Under the pieces are notes generated by a model. That model was not told the DNA's origin. It made no database searches and worked only from the letters and a program-made list of their open reading frames with translations. Below, piece after piece: positions 32,395 to 41,421 of a stretch of 64,000 bases of DNA (its first letter is position 1; the number at the start of each line of letters is the position of its first letter). The translations under genes were made by a program, and so were the position numbers. Source of the stretch: DATKJS01 sp964551995 (GTDB lineage Bacteria; Acidobacteriota; Aminicenantia; Aminicenantales; Saccharicenantaceae). The DNA is taken from NCBI GenBank assembly GCA_964551995.1, contig CAZKFD010000006.1, positions 1 to 64,000 of the forward strand, in the 5' to 3' direction.

Positions 32395-33531
32395 TCAATA
32401 TTCGCACAGTTTGCCGTGCTCGTCCAGCATGGCCATGTAGTTGTCGTACTTCGTCCCGACGGCGACGCTGTGGCTCGAGCCAAGGATGAAGCGCCCGCCG
32501 GGCTTAGCGCACGACATGGCCCGCCGGACGTCTTGCCGGACGTCCTTCGCCGTCCCGCCGACCAAGTGCTCGACGGCGACGCCACCCCAGAGCGTGATCT
32601 GCCGCCCGTACGCCCTCTTGAGCCTGCAAATGTCCATTCCGGCCGTGGGCTGGATCGACTGGTAGGCGTCGTAGCCGATCTCGATGAAGTAATCCATCAT
32701 GGCGTTGACGTTGCCGCAGCAGTGCTTGAGGATCTTCTTGCCCAGCGCCTTGACGTTCCGGGCCCGCTCCTTGTTGGCCTCGAGGAACATGTCGCGGAAC
32801 GTGTCCCGGCCGACGAAGGGGCCGCGGTTGTAGGCGAGGTCCTCGTCCCAGAGGACGCCGTCCGAACCCGGATGGATCCGGACGCCGTCGGCCTGGTTCT
32901 GCTGCCTGACGAGAAAGGCCGTCGCCGCCCGCACGACGTCCGGGCTCGCGGCGATCTCCGTCAAGCCTCTCTCCATGCCGCCCAGCAGGACGATGCCGAC
33001 GGACCCGCCAGACGGGCCGCAGATGAATTTTTCCGTCCCGAGCTCTCGGATGACGGCGTCCAGGATCCTCCAGGACCGCTCGTCGCGCCGCGGCGGCTCA
33101 GGCTCCCGCTCGAATTCTGCCGCCGTGAAGATCTTCGCCTGCGCGACCGGGTCCCGGATGCAGGTGATGTCCTGCGTGACCTCCGAGAACTTGTAGACCC
33201 GGCCGTATTTGTCCTCCCACGTCTCGGGATCGATGCGGCGCGGCGGAGGGTCGCCGGTCTCCGCCGGCATCTCCCAGGTCGCAGCGGGAAAGGTGACGAT
33301 GTCGAGCGGCAGCCGCCGGTGGAGCTTGATGTGGTCTTTGAACCAGCTTTCGGCGACCTCGTCCCGCCGGCCCTCCCAGAAGGCGATCTGCGACCGAGCC
33401 TTGGCCCGGAGATAGGTCTCGCGCCCGATGATCCTCTCGACCGTGTCGAAGTCGATGGCGAATTCCCCATAGGGGACCCTGTCGGGGATGCGGCCTTCGA
33501 GGACCGCGAGGACCCGCTCTTTGGAGGTCAT
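32395..33531 (-). CDS. URO-D-like methyltransferase family protein
   Basis: A 378-residue uroporphyrinogen decarboxylase-superfamily protein (start MTSKERVLAVLEGRIPDRVP, as in many family members). It keeps an MtaA-like zinc motif, HCCGN, at about 258-262, which suggests a metal-dependent methyl transfer rather than porphyrin decarboxylation. The start overlaps the end of the GH38 gene as ATGA, so the two are translationally coupled, and a Gfo/Idh oxidoreductase follows 13 bases after the stop. No corrinoid protein is beside it; the nearest is at 15747. Its substrate, perhaps a methylated sugar or aglycone, is speculative. Confidence 0.83.
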   Translation of the reverse strand: MTSKERVLAVLEGRIPDRVPYGEFAIDFDTVERIIGRETYLRAKARSQIAFWEGRRDEVAESWFKDHIKLHRRLPLDIVTFPAATWEMPAETGDPPPRRIDPETWEDKYGRVYKFSEVTQDITCIRDPVAQAKIFTAAEFEREPEPPRRDERSWRILDAVIRELGTEKFICGPSGGSVGIVLLGGMERGLTEIAASPDVVRAATAFLVRQQNQADGVRIHPGSDGVLWDEDLAYNRGPFVGRDTFRDMFLEANKERARNVKALGKKILKHCCGNVNAMMDYFIEIGYDAYQSIQPTAGMDICRLKRAYGRQITLWGGVAVEHLVGGTAKDVRQDVRRAMSCAKPGGRFILGSSHSVAVGTKYDNYMAMLDEHGKLCEY

Positions 33532-36032
33532 TTCCCCGTGAGCCGCCTCTCCATGAGGTCCGTCTCCGCCCATTGCCGGGACCTCGGGATGAAGCGCAGC
33601 GTCTTGACCTCGAATGGGCCCATCCGGACTTTCTTCCGGGCTCCGAAGGCGGGCAGTCGGAGCCCGACGGTCCGGGGCTGTCCCGTCGGCTCGTAGAGGC
33701 GGACGACGATGTCGTTTCCGTCCTCGGCTTTCTTGAAGGCCGCGAGGATGACGGCCGGGCCGTCGAGGAGCACTCCGGCCTTGACCCTTTTACCCGACCC
33801 CGGCGGCGAGAACGCGAGGACGTACGGCTTTTCGTTCCGGACGAGGGCCTCGCGCTCGACGGCCTCTAGCCGCTCGTCGAGGGGGCCGCCGTTGATCCAG
33901 AAATGGAAAAGGCGCTCGCCCTGGTCCTGCCTGGCGATGAAACGGTCGGGCGCCACGGCTAGCCTATCCTCCCACGTGTCGGCGGCGTAAGCCGGCGAGC
34001 GGAGGAGGGAGAGCCTCAGTTCGCCGTCGCAAAAATCAGACCCGTAGACGCAATCATTGACGACCGAGAGCGCCGCCCCGTCCCTTTCCGAGGTCACGGC
34101 GAGCCACTTCTGGGCCACGGCCTCGTCGCCGTTCGAGAGGAGCTCGTCCGCGCCGAACGCAACCTGGCCCATGAACCTTGACTCCCGCAGCGCCAACGGC
34201 AGGGCCAGCTTCAGCATCCTGTCTTTTTCGGCCCACAGAACGCGGACCTCGACCTCGATCTCGGCGCCCCTTTTCGGAATCTTGTAGCGCAGGAGGGCCG
34301 CCGACTTCCCGTAGGTCAGGATCGCCTCGACGACCGTCCGCACCTCGCCGTCTTCGACGACCCTGACTGCTGGGACGCTGCTTTCGCCGCCCGACCCCGC
34401 AAAGGCCGAGGCCTCCTCCGGCGAGGCCAGACGGAACTCCCCGGCCGGCTTGCGGAAGCTCCGCACTTTCATCCCCCACGGGTCGGCGTTGTCGAGGATG
34501 ACCAGCGGCCGGAACGAGCCGCTCCCGAGGAAGGCCCGGCCCCCGGCTTCATACCGGTCAAGGAGGCCCGTCCCGGCGTTGACAGCGGCGGCGAGGTCGC
34601 CGGTCACGACGGTCACGAACCCGCCCTCTTCCCGGACCCTCCCGGCGGGCTTTTCGGGCGCGGGCTCGAGCCGGCAGTCGAACCGGCTCAGCCGCGACGG
34701 CGCGAGCACGGCCTCAAAGGCGACGCGCTTCCGCCATTCGAGGCTGATGTTGCTCGTCTCCTTCTCGACCTGCGAGGGGAGATCCTTGCCGCCGGCCGCG
34801 ACCCTCGGGTCCCAGAACTCTGTCCGGGCGTAATTGGGTTCCCACGGCTCGAATTCGCACTCGACGATGGTCCGGACGGGGAAGGGATGGGGATTGAAGG
34901 CGAAGACCGGGATCACGCCGGCCGCGGCCTCGGGCTCGCCGGAGGCCAGGGCGAAAAAGGCCCGGGCCTTGAGACGGGCCAGGACCTCCAGGCCGTGATC
35001 GATCCGCCGCACGGCCGCCTCCTCGCCCGCCGGGATGGCCGAGCCGGGCAGGATGTCGTGGAACTCGGTGAAGGCGAGGTCCTCCATGGCCTCCGCGAGC
35101 TCCCCGCCCGGGTAGGGCAGGAGCTTCTGCGCCCACGCGGCCGTGACCATCTTCTCGGCGGTGTAGAGCTCGTTTTCGAGTCGGCGGTGGCCCTGCTTGA
35201 CCCGGCTCATGGACGTGTAGCAGCCCACGGCCCAGGGATTGAGGTCCCGCGCTAGCCTGGGGAGCGATGGCTTCCTGGCCGCGAGCTCTTCGAAGAAGGC
35301 GTCGGGCGTCGAATGGACGATGTCAAGGTCGGGGCGGTCGCGCTCGAGCTCGTCGAGGTCGAGGAGGTCCCGCCGCGACGGGCCGCCGCCGTGGTCGCCG
35401 ATGCCCCAGAGGTGGATGACGAGTTCCTTGCCGGGATTCCTCGCCAGCCATTCCTCGAGGCGCGCCCGCTCCTTGCCGCCGACCGAACAGTAATGAGCCG
35501 AGGCCCGGTCGGCCAGGACCTCGGAGCCGTCGTAGCCGACCCAGACGAACTCGTCGGCCGGGAGCGTGCACCAGGGCTCGCCCGGCCGGCAGCAGAGGTA
35601 AGCCTCGTAGCCGCTCTTGGCCAGGATCTGGACGAGGCCGCGGGTGTGGCCGAAGGGGTCGAGGTTGACGGCCGTCCGCGGCTCGACGCCGAACTTCTCG
35701 CGGAAGTACCGCTTCCCGAGCATGATCTGGCGGACGAACGACTCGCCGCTCGGCATGTTGCAGTCGGGCTGGAGGTACCAGCCGCCCATGACGTGCCACT
35801 TGCCGGCGCGGACGAGCCTCCTGATCCGCGCGAACAGGGCCGGCTCGTACTCCTCGACCCACTTGTAGAGGACGGCCTCGTTGTGGCAGAAGACAAACCC
35901 CTTGTGTCGCTCGCAGAACTCGGCGGCCTGGCGGAAGGTCGACAGCGCCTCTCCGGCGCCCTCCTCCCATTCCCAGAGCCAGACTGGGTCGAGGTGGGCG
36001 TTCGCCACCAGGTGGATCCTTGTCCGGGCCAT
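33528..36032 (-). CDS. Glycoside hydrolase family 38 alpha-mannosidase-like
   Basis: An 834-residue retaining alpha-mannosidase-type enzyme. Metal ligands H13 and D15 (NAHLDPVWLW) and the nucleophile/metal ligand D125 (NLDPFGHT) are present in the N-terminal barrel (1-280). A three-helix bundle (about 290-370) and the beta-sandwich C-terminal domains follow. There is no signal peptide, so it should act on imported oligosaccharides. AGGAG is well placed before the ATG at 36032. First gene of a minus-strand operon with a URO-D-like protein and a Gfo/Idh dehydrogenase. The linkage specificity cannot be read. Confidence 0.92.
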   Translation of the reverse strand: MARTRIHLVANAHLDPVWLWEWEEGAGEALSTFRQAAEFCERHKGFVFCHNEAVLYKWVEEYEPALFARIRRLVRAGKWHVMGGWYLQPDCNMPSGESFVRQIMLGKRYFREKFGVEPRTAVNLDPFGHTRGLVQILAKSGYEAYLCCRPGEPWCTLPADEFVWVGYDGSEVLADRASAHYCSVGGKERARLEEWLARNPGKELVIHLWGIGDHGGGPSRRDLLDLDELERDRPDLDIVHSTPDAFFEELAARKPSLPRLARDLNPWAVGCYTSMSRVKQGHRRLENELYTAEKMVTAAWAQKLLPYPGGELAEAMEDLAFTEFHDILPGSAIPAGEEAAVRRIDHGLEVLARLKARAFFALASGEPEAAAGVIPVFAFNPHPFPVRTIVECEFEPWEPNYARTEFWDPRVAAGGKDLPSQVEKETSNISLEWRKRVAFEAVLAPSRLSRFDCRLEPAPEKPAGRVREEGGFVTVVTGDLAAAVNAGTGLLDRYEAGGRAFLGSGSFRPLVILDNADPWGMKVRSFRKPAGEFRLASPEEASAFAGSGGESSVPAVRVVEDGEVRTVVEAILTYGKSAALLRYKIPKRGAEIEVEVRVLWAEKDRMLKLALPLALRESRFMGQVAFGADELLSNGDEAVAQKWLAVTSERDGAALSVVNDCVYGSDFCDGELRLSLLRSPAYAADTWEDRLAVAPDRFIARQDQGERLFHFWINGGPLDERLEAVEREALVRNEKPYVLAFSPPGSGKRVKAGVLLDGPAVILAAFKKAEDGNDIVVRLYEPTGQPRTVGLRLPAFGARKKVRMGPFEVKTLRFIPRSRQWAETDLMERRLTGK

Positions 36033-36309
36033 TGTCAATCTCCTTTCGCCGCGCCTCTCATCGTCGCTTCTCGGAATCCTCTAGCTGCCGGATGTGTTGC
36101 ATCCCGGCGCGCCCCGTCCATCCTCGCATCGCTCCGATCGCATCGCAACCCGATTCCTGAATCCCCACTCGCCCGCTTTCGGTGGCGCTGCTGCGCTCTC
36201 TCGCTTGGCGTCGCCATGACGTTTAATGGCTTCACTGCCTTTAACGGCGCCGTAGGCCGGAGCGCCCAACTCGGCTGCGGGTGGGCGGGGACTCGCACCG
36301 TGCCACTCA

Positions 36310-36945
36310 TCAGGATTTGCTAACCTTCGGGCCATATTTGCGGCCCTTGCTATTTTGTCTCAACGCCGCTCGCCTCGGCAGGACCGCCTCCAATCTGAGT
36401 GTCTCGCCGTCCGCCGGCAGGGGGAGATCGATGCCGCTCTTTCTGTACCGGCGATATGACCTGCCGGCCCAGTAGCCCGGCTCCTCGCCAGGCCGCGCTG
36501 TTCTGACAAGGATGTCGAGGCGCCCGCCGCGGAGCCGCAACGAGGCCTTCGCCCACGGCAGCCCGCAGAGCAACCGCTCGACGACGCGGTACGGGCCGCT
36601 CCGCCAGGTCACTTCGACCATCGGGAAACCGACGCGGGGCACCCAGCGGGCCTTGACGGCGCTCGGCCCGGGCCGCAGGGCCGTCCGGCCTTCGACGAGC
36701 TCGATGCCGGTCGGGCCGAGTCCCCCTGCCGGGTCGAACGTCAGCGCACGGCGCTTCGGACCCAGGCGCTCCGGGTCCATGACGAGCAGGCCGACGGGCG
36801 TGGCTGCGCCGGAGCCGCAGACCTGGACGGCCGCCTGAATGAGGCCGTTGCCGAGGAAAAAATATTCGGCCCCCGGGATCGTCGTCCGCGCGTCGGCGGG
36901 CTCCTGCGAAGGATCGTCCGCATAGAAGTGCTCCTGGACTTCCAT
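36310..36945 (-). pseudogene. Truncated N-terminal fragment of a glycoside hydrolase/phosphorylase-like protein
   Basis: A 211-codon frame. The product starts like the N-terminal beta-sandwich of large (600-1100 residue) sugar-processing enzymes: GAEYFFLGNGLIQAAVQV, then VGLLVMDPERLGPKR and WRSGPYRVVERLLCGLPWAKASLRL. No catalytic (alpha/alpha)6-barrel follows: the frame ends in a low-complexity basic tail (RQNSKGRKYGPKVSKS) and the 277 bases downstream to the GH38 gene hold nothing recognisable. I read it as a gene remnant, though a stand-alone small protein is not excluded. Confidence 0.5.
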
Positions 36946-37042
36946 GAGGAAGGATTATCGTACATGCGCCTGGCGTGGTCAAACAGGCAGAATAATAGAA
37001 ACGCCGCTCAGCCTGGGCCGGGCCTTTGGCCTGAATTTCGGA

Positions 37043-37243
37043 TCAGGCCCGGGACGGGCCGCGGAGGACCCTGGCCGGGAGCATGATCAGGGCCGCGAAG
37101 AGAGCCAGGGCGGCCGTGACAGTGATCCCGAGAAGCCGGAAGGGCAGGAGGAGGAGCCAGATAATCGGATAGAGGATCAGGGCGAGGAGCGCCAGGGGCC
37201 AGCAAATGACAAGAAGGATAAGCCAAAGAAGAAACTTAAGCAT
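37043..37243 (-). CDS. Small hydrophobic membrane protein
   Basis: A 66-residue protein from the ATG at 37243, made almost wholly of two hydrophobic helices (MLKFLLWLILLVICWPLALL and the GITVTAALALFAALIML segment). It ends in a short basic tail. No family recognised. A GGAGAG sequence precedes the start. It could be a small membrane subunit or stress peptide; the context (gene remnants on both sides) gives no clue. Confidence 0.5.
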   Translation of the reverse strand: MLKFLLWLILLVICWPLALLALILYPIIWLLLLPFRLLGITVTAALALFAALIMLPARVLRGPSRA

Positions 37244-37460
37244 CTTCGCTCTCCACTTCTTTATTATACGATGACGGCGTCTCAAAAGTTCACCCCGTCC
37301 CCCGCGCTCTGGACCCGTCTAACTCGATTCCTCTTCGAAGGCCGGACCCCCTGTTCCCGGGATGTCCCCATATTAGCGATGTCCCCCAATGAGGGGAGCG
37401 CCGCTCGGAACAGTGCCCTCGGGAGATGTCTGAAATGGGTTTCGGCAGGGGAGGAACGGA

Positions 37461-38338
37461 TCAGCCGCCCCGCGCGAATTCGTCCAGCGCCTCCCGGAGC
37501 GCGATGACGTTCTGCGGGTCGGTGTCGTAAGCCACGACCCCGCAGCCGAACAGCAGCCCCGGCTGGTCCCTCGTTGCCTCGAGGATCCGGAGCGCCTCCC
37601 TCCGGATCTCCTCGGGCCGTCCGCGGTGGACGAGGCGCGCGTCGACGCTCGCGCGGAAGGCCCGGCGTTCCTGGCTGCACCTCCTCTTGAAGAGCTCGAG
37701 GTCCGAGCCGGCGTCACACAAGAGTTGCGTCGCGCCCGTCCGGAGGAGGTCTTCGAGAATGCCGGTCGTGTCCCCGCCGACGATGAGCGGCACCTGGGAC
37801 GCGCCCGCCTTCCGGAGCTCGGGCACGACGAGATCGCGGTAGACCGGGAGGACGAAATCTCGGAAGACCCGTGGCGAGGCCGCGCCCGGCGAGGCCTTGG
37901 AATCAAAGATGACGACCCCGGCGCCCCTGGCCAGGAAGGCTGCCCCGAAGCCCGCCGTCACCCGGCCGCGTCCAGGAAGAGAGGCATGCGGCCGTCGCAT
38001 TCGGGGTCGGGGAGCCGCAGCCTCGCGAGGTCCCCGTGCCACCGGAGAAGGGGAGAGACGATCGCGGGCACGTCGTTCGAGCCGTCGAAGAAACGGACCT
38101 CGCCGCCGAGGGCCTCGGCCTCCACGTTGTAGACGTCCACCCCGACGGTGAGGATGTCCGGGTCGTAGGCCTCGAGCTCGCGGAGGCAGGCCTCTCGGAG
38201 GAGGCCGCCGTTGCGGCAGATCTCCGACGGCGAGCGGCCGAGGAGGCGGCCCTTGTGCTCATAGATCGCTGGAACGAAGGGAGGGCGGTCGGGGCGTCCG
38301 AATCCGCAGGTCTCTTCAACCCGTTGGCGCTTGGTCAT
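37461..38338 (-). pseudogene. Broken URO-D-like methyltransferase gene
   Basis: Two overlapping minus-strand frames make up most of a URO-D-superfamily protein. The first (start ATG 38338, MTKRQRVEETCGFGRPDRPP) covers the N-terminal 125 residues and ends LFLDAAG. The second, in another frame, resumes at VTAGFGAAFLARGAGVVIFDSKASP and runs to the C-terminus. Between them about 60-90 residues of the usual fold are missing, so there is an internal deletion plus a frameshift near 37960-38030. The zinc-motif position reads GGDTTG. It is probably a decayed paralogue of the two intact URO-D-like genes in the window. Confidence 0.72.
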
Positions 38339-38521
38339 GGACGTTCCGGGAAGGTTGCGGCGGCGGCCGCTGAGCCGCGCCGCTCGCGGCGCCGTAGCGC
38401 CCCGAGTGTACAGCAGTCCCCGTTGAGCGTCAATGGAATGGCAGACGGGGAGGGAGAGCGGAAAGGTGGGATTCAGGCGGAGGGAGGCCGCTCGGGGCGG
38501 CCCGGCCTGCAGGCGGGACCG

Positions 38522-38770
38522 TTACATTTTGGCCGACGCAGACGCCGAATCGCCGTTCTCCTCTTCTTCGGCTTCGACCTCGATGCCCAGAAGCTTGGCC
38601 GTGCCCTCGTAGACCATTTTGAGCGACTTCTTCGATTCCTGGAGCTCGGCGAGCCGCCTCCGGACCTTCTGGAGCTCTTTCTCCACTTCGTCGTCGAGGT
38701 TGTCCAGCTGCCTCTTGACCTCGTCCATCGTCCGCTTGTACAGCTCTTCCTGATCCTTGCTCAGACCCAT
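38522..38770 (-). CDS. Small coiled-coil protein
   Basis: An 82-residue highly charged helical protein. Heptads run through about 5-60 (ELYKRTMDEVKRQLDNLDDEVEKELQKVRRRLAELQE), ending in an acidic tail. AAGGAGA immediately precedes the ATG at 38770; a second ATG at 38806 is possible. No family recognised. It lies 65 bases after the REC-TonB gene on the same strand, so it may be co-expressed with it and could be a cytoplasmic partner of its long proline-rich region (inference). Confidence 0.6.
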   Translation of the reverse strand: MGLSKDQEELYKRTMDEVKRQLDNLDDEVEKELQKVRRRLAELQESKKSLKMVYEGTAKLLGIEVEAEEEENGDSASASAKM

Positions 38771-38835
38771 TTCCGTCTCCTTTTGTTGATATTCGTTCTT
38801 TTTCATATTTGTTGCTAAGCTCATGGGGTCTGGCT

Positions 38836-41160
38836 TCACCGGCTCATCTTGAAAGTGATGACGATCGGCTTCCAGACCTTGACAGCCACGCCGTCCTTTT
38901 TCGCCGGCTGGAACTTCCATCTCTTCACGGCGTCCTGGGCGGCCTGTTCCAGGCCCATATCGTCCTGCAATCCCTTGAGGATGCCGGTCCGGATGACGTT
39001 CCCGGTTTCGCTGATGAGAGCGTTGATGGTGACGGACCCTTCCTTGCCGAACCTCAGGGCCGCCGACGGATACACGGGCTCGAAGGACTTGATGACCTGT
39101 GGCGGTTCGTCGACGGTGTCGAGATCGACGAGCTGGCCGAAGATGGCTTTGGCCGTCAGCAGGGACTGGTTCTTGAGCTCATCGCCGCCCACCGTCGAAC
39201 CCTGGGCCGCCGTCTGGGCGGGTGTCTGCTGGGGTGTCTGCGTCGGCGGTTGAGCGGGGCCCGTTTCCGGCTTGGCGGGGGCCGCGACCGGCTGTCCGGC
39301 CTGGCCCTGGGTTTGTGCCTGGGCGCTCTTGTCCTCTCCCGCGCCGGTCCCCGCCGGCGTCGTCTCCGCGGGCTTCTGCTGGGCGGTGGTCGTGGCGGTC
39401 TTCTTCTGCGGGCCCGCCGCCGGCAGCCTGAGGTGATCGACGCTCGCGGGCTGCGCCGGGATGATGGCATCGGCCGGGCCGGGGAGCGGCTCCTGCCGGG
39501 TCTGCACTGCGGCGGGCGCCGGCTTGGGCTTCGGGCTCACCGCCTTGAGCTTTTCTTCCGGCAGGGGCGGGATGGCATTGTTGGCATTATCCGCCGTCTC
39601 TTCCGAAGGGGTCGATTGGGTCACCGCGGCGGGGTTGTGCGTGACGACCTCGGCCGGCTTGGCGGCGTGCTTGGGCCGGAGGATGAGGAAGCCCACGGCC
39701 GCGACCACGACCAGGCCCGCGGCGACTGCGAGGACGGGCGAAACAGATTTTTTCTTATCGATCTCGTAGATGTCCTTGAACATCCGCGGCTCGGGTCCCC
39801 TCCTGGGCTCGGCAGGCCGGACCGGCTCCCCCCTCGCCGGCGTCTCCGCCCTTTTCTCCGGCTTTTTGGGCTCGGCCCAGGGGCTTGTTTCGGTTTCGAG
39901 CCTCTGGAACGGCGCGGGCCCGACCGGGCGTGCGGCGGCGGGAGGCTCGGGAGCGTGTGCGTGAGCGGCGGGCCGCGCCTGCGGCTGGGCCTGCATCGAA
40001 GGCGGCGCGGGCTTCTGCTTCTCGGCCACGGCGGGAGGCATCGGCGGCGGGGGTGTCGGCTTCAGTTTCTCGGCGAACGCGAAGGGCGTCGGCGCCGGAT
40101 GGGCCTGAGGGCCCGGTTTCGGTTTCTCGAAAACAGAAGGAGCGGGAGCGACGGGCGCAGGCGCGGGTTTCGCCTTCAGCGGCGCCGCCGGCGGCGGGGG
40201 CTCGATCTTCGGCTTCTCCGGGACGGGCTCAGGCTTCAGCTCGGGCTTCGGCGGGGCCTTGGCGGCTCTCTTCTTCTCGTGCTCGAGCCCGAAATCCGCC
40301 AGCGTCTCCTTGAGGAGCGCGTCGATATCCTCGGTCTCAGATTCTTTTTTGACGGCGTCGTGGGCCCTGCCGCCGTGGTCCTTCGGCACCGCGGGAGGGT
40401 GTCCGGCGGCCTTGGCCGGTTCGGACCGGCGCCCTTCCTCTTTTTCCGGCCTGATGTTGAGGAGGCTCTCGAGCCGGATCTCTCCGTCCCCCGGCAGCTT
40501 GGACGCGGGAGCGATCCTGATTTTCGGCAGCGACTCTTTGACGGGCCTGGGCTCTGGAGCAGCCTCGGCGGGCTCGCGTTCCTCACGCCCGGGGGCGGAA
40601 TGGGGCCCCGTCTCGAAGCGCGGCCGCTCGTCCCGCGATAGCCTTGTCTCGAAGGCCGGCTTGACGCTGGCCGCGCGGACCTCCGGGGCCGGCTGCGGGC
40701 GCCGCGGCTCTTCCTGGATGGGCTTCATCGCCGAGATGGCCTGAAGCGCCTCGTCCTCATCCTCCCGGGTCTCCGGCTTGATGTCCGGGACCGTGAGGAC
40801 GCCGTGGATGGAGGCCAGAAACTTGGGCATGTCGAGGGGCTTTTCGAAGTATTCGGAGGCGCCGTAGGTGCGGAGCGCTTCCGTCCGGTAGATGCGGTCC
40901 TTGTAGACCCCCGTCATGATGAAGACGGGGATGTTCGTGGACGGATCCTTCGTGATGCGGTCGCAGAGCTCGAAGCCGTGGATCTTGGAGAGCATGGCCT
41001 CGAGGAGGACCAGATCGGGCTTTTCGCTCTGGTACTTCTCCCAGCCGGCCTGCCCGTCCCCGGCCAGGACGACATCGAAGCCCTCCTGGACGAGGACCTG
41101 CTCGAGCGCCTGGAGGGACGCCTGGTCATAATCGATGACGAGAATCTTCTTCTTGCCCAT
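38836..41160 (-). CDS. Response-regulator receiver / TM / TonB C-terminal fusion protein
   Basis: A 774-residue protein with an unusual order. An N-terminal receiver domain (1-120) has the acidic pocket (D10, D12), the conserved Thr (FIMTG) and Lys (EKPLD), but the phospho-acceptor is Glu (E54, LVLLEAML). A long Ala/Pro/Glu-rich cytoplasmic region (about 130-465) follows, then one transmembrane helix (about 469-492, SVSPVLAVAAGLVVVAAVGFLIL), a Gln/Pro/Ala-rich periplasmic spacer and a TonB_C domain (about 690-773, KSFEPVYPSAALRFGKEG and AAQDAVKRWKFQPA). The layout recalls the gliding protein GltJ/AgmX of myxobacteria, in which cytoplasmic regulatory domains join a periplasmic TonB_C. No ExbBD genes are nearby. 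Confidence 0.85.
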   Translation of the reverse strand: MGKKKILVIDYDQASLQALEQVLVQEGFDVVLAGDGQAGWEKYQSEKPDLVLLEAMLSKIHGFELCDRITKDPSTNIPVFIMTGVYKDRIYRTEALRTYGASEYFEKPLDMPKFLASIHGVLTVPDIKPETREDEDEALQAISAMKPIQEEPRRPQPAPEVRAASVKPAFETRLSRDERPRFETGPHSAPGREEREPAEAAPEPRPVKESLPKIRIAPASKLPGDGEIRLESLLNIRPEKEEGRRSEPAKAAGHPPAVPKDHGGRAHDAVKKESETEDIDALLKETLADFGLEHEKKRAAKAPPKPELKPEPVPEKPKIEPPPPAAPLKAKPAPAPVAPAPSVFEKPKPGPQAHPAPTPFAFAEKLKPTPPPPMPPAVAEKQKPAPPSMQAQPQARPAAHAHAPEPPAAARPVGPAPFQRLETETSPWAEPKKPEKRAETPARGEPVRPAEPRRGPEPRMFKDIYEIDKKKSVSPVLAVAAGLVVVAAVGFLILRPKHAAKPAEVVTHNPAAVTQSTPSEETADNANNAIPPLPEEKLKAVSPKPKPAPAAVQTRQEPLPGPADAIIPAQPASVDHLRLPAAGPQKKTATTTAQQKPAETTPAGTGAGEDKSAQAQTQGQAGQPVAAPAKPETGPAQPPTQTPQQTPAQTAAQGSTVGGDELKNQSLLTAKAIFGQLVDLDTVDEPPQVIKSFEPVYPSAALRFGKEGSVTINALISETGNVIRTGILKGLQDDMGLEQAAQDAVKRWKFQPAKKDGVAVKVWKPIVITFKMSR

Positions 41161-41421
41161 CTCGCAGGCCTTTCAGGCTTTTACTGCGTCCTTTCGGCTC
41201 TATTCTGTCTCACCCCCAGACCCGGTCAATCACCCCTTAGGGTGATTTCAAGGATGATATTCCCCCCCGGCGCCTGAGGAGGGAGAATCATCAGCTTTCG
41301 GACGGCCCTTGCCGCCCGGCGCCGCGGTCCCGGCGGCGGCGATTATTAATTTTTCTTTGCCCCGAGCTCTCCTTTTTAATACAATGCCGGCGGACAACAC
41401 GTCGAAGGGAGGGTGTGAACG

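Noticed and set aside
36270..36330. tRNA-like 3' end (GGGACTCGCACC) near the truncated glycosidase
   Set aside because: No acceptor, anticodon or D-arm pairing could be built around it on either strand.
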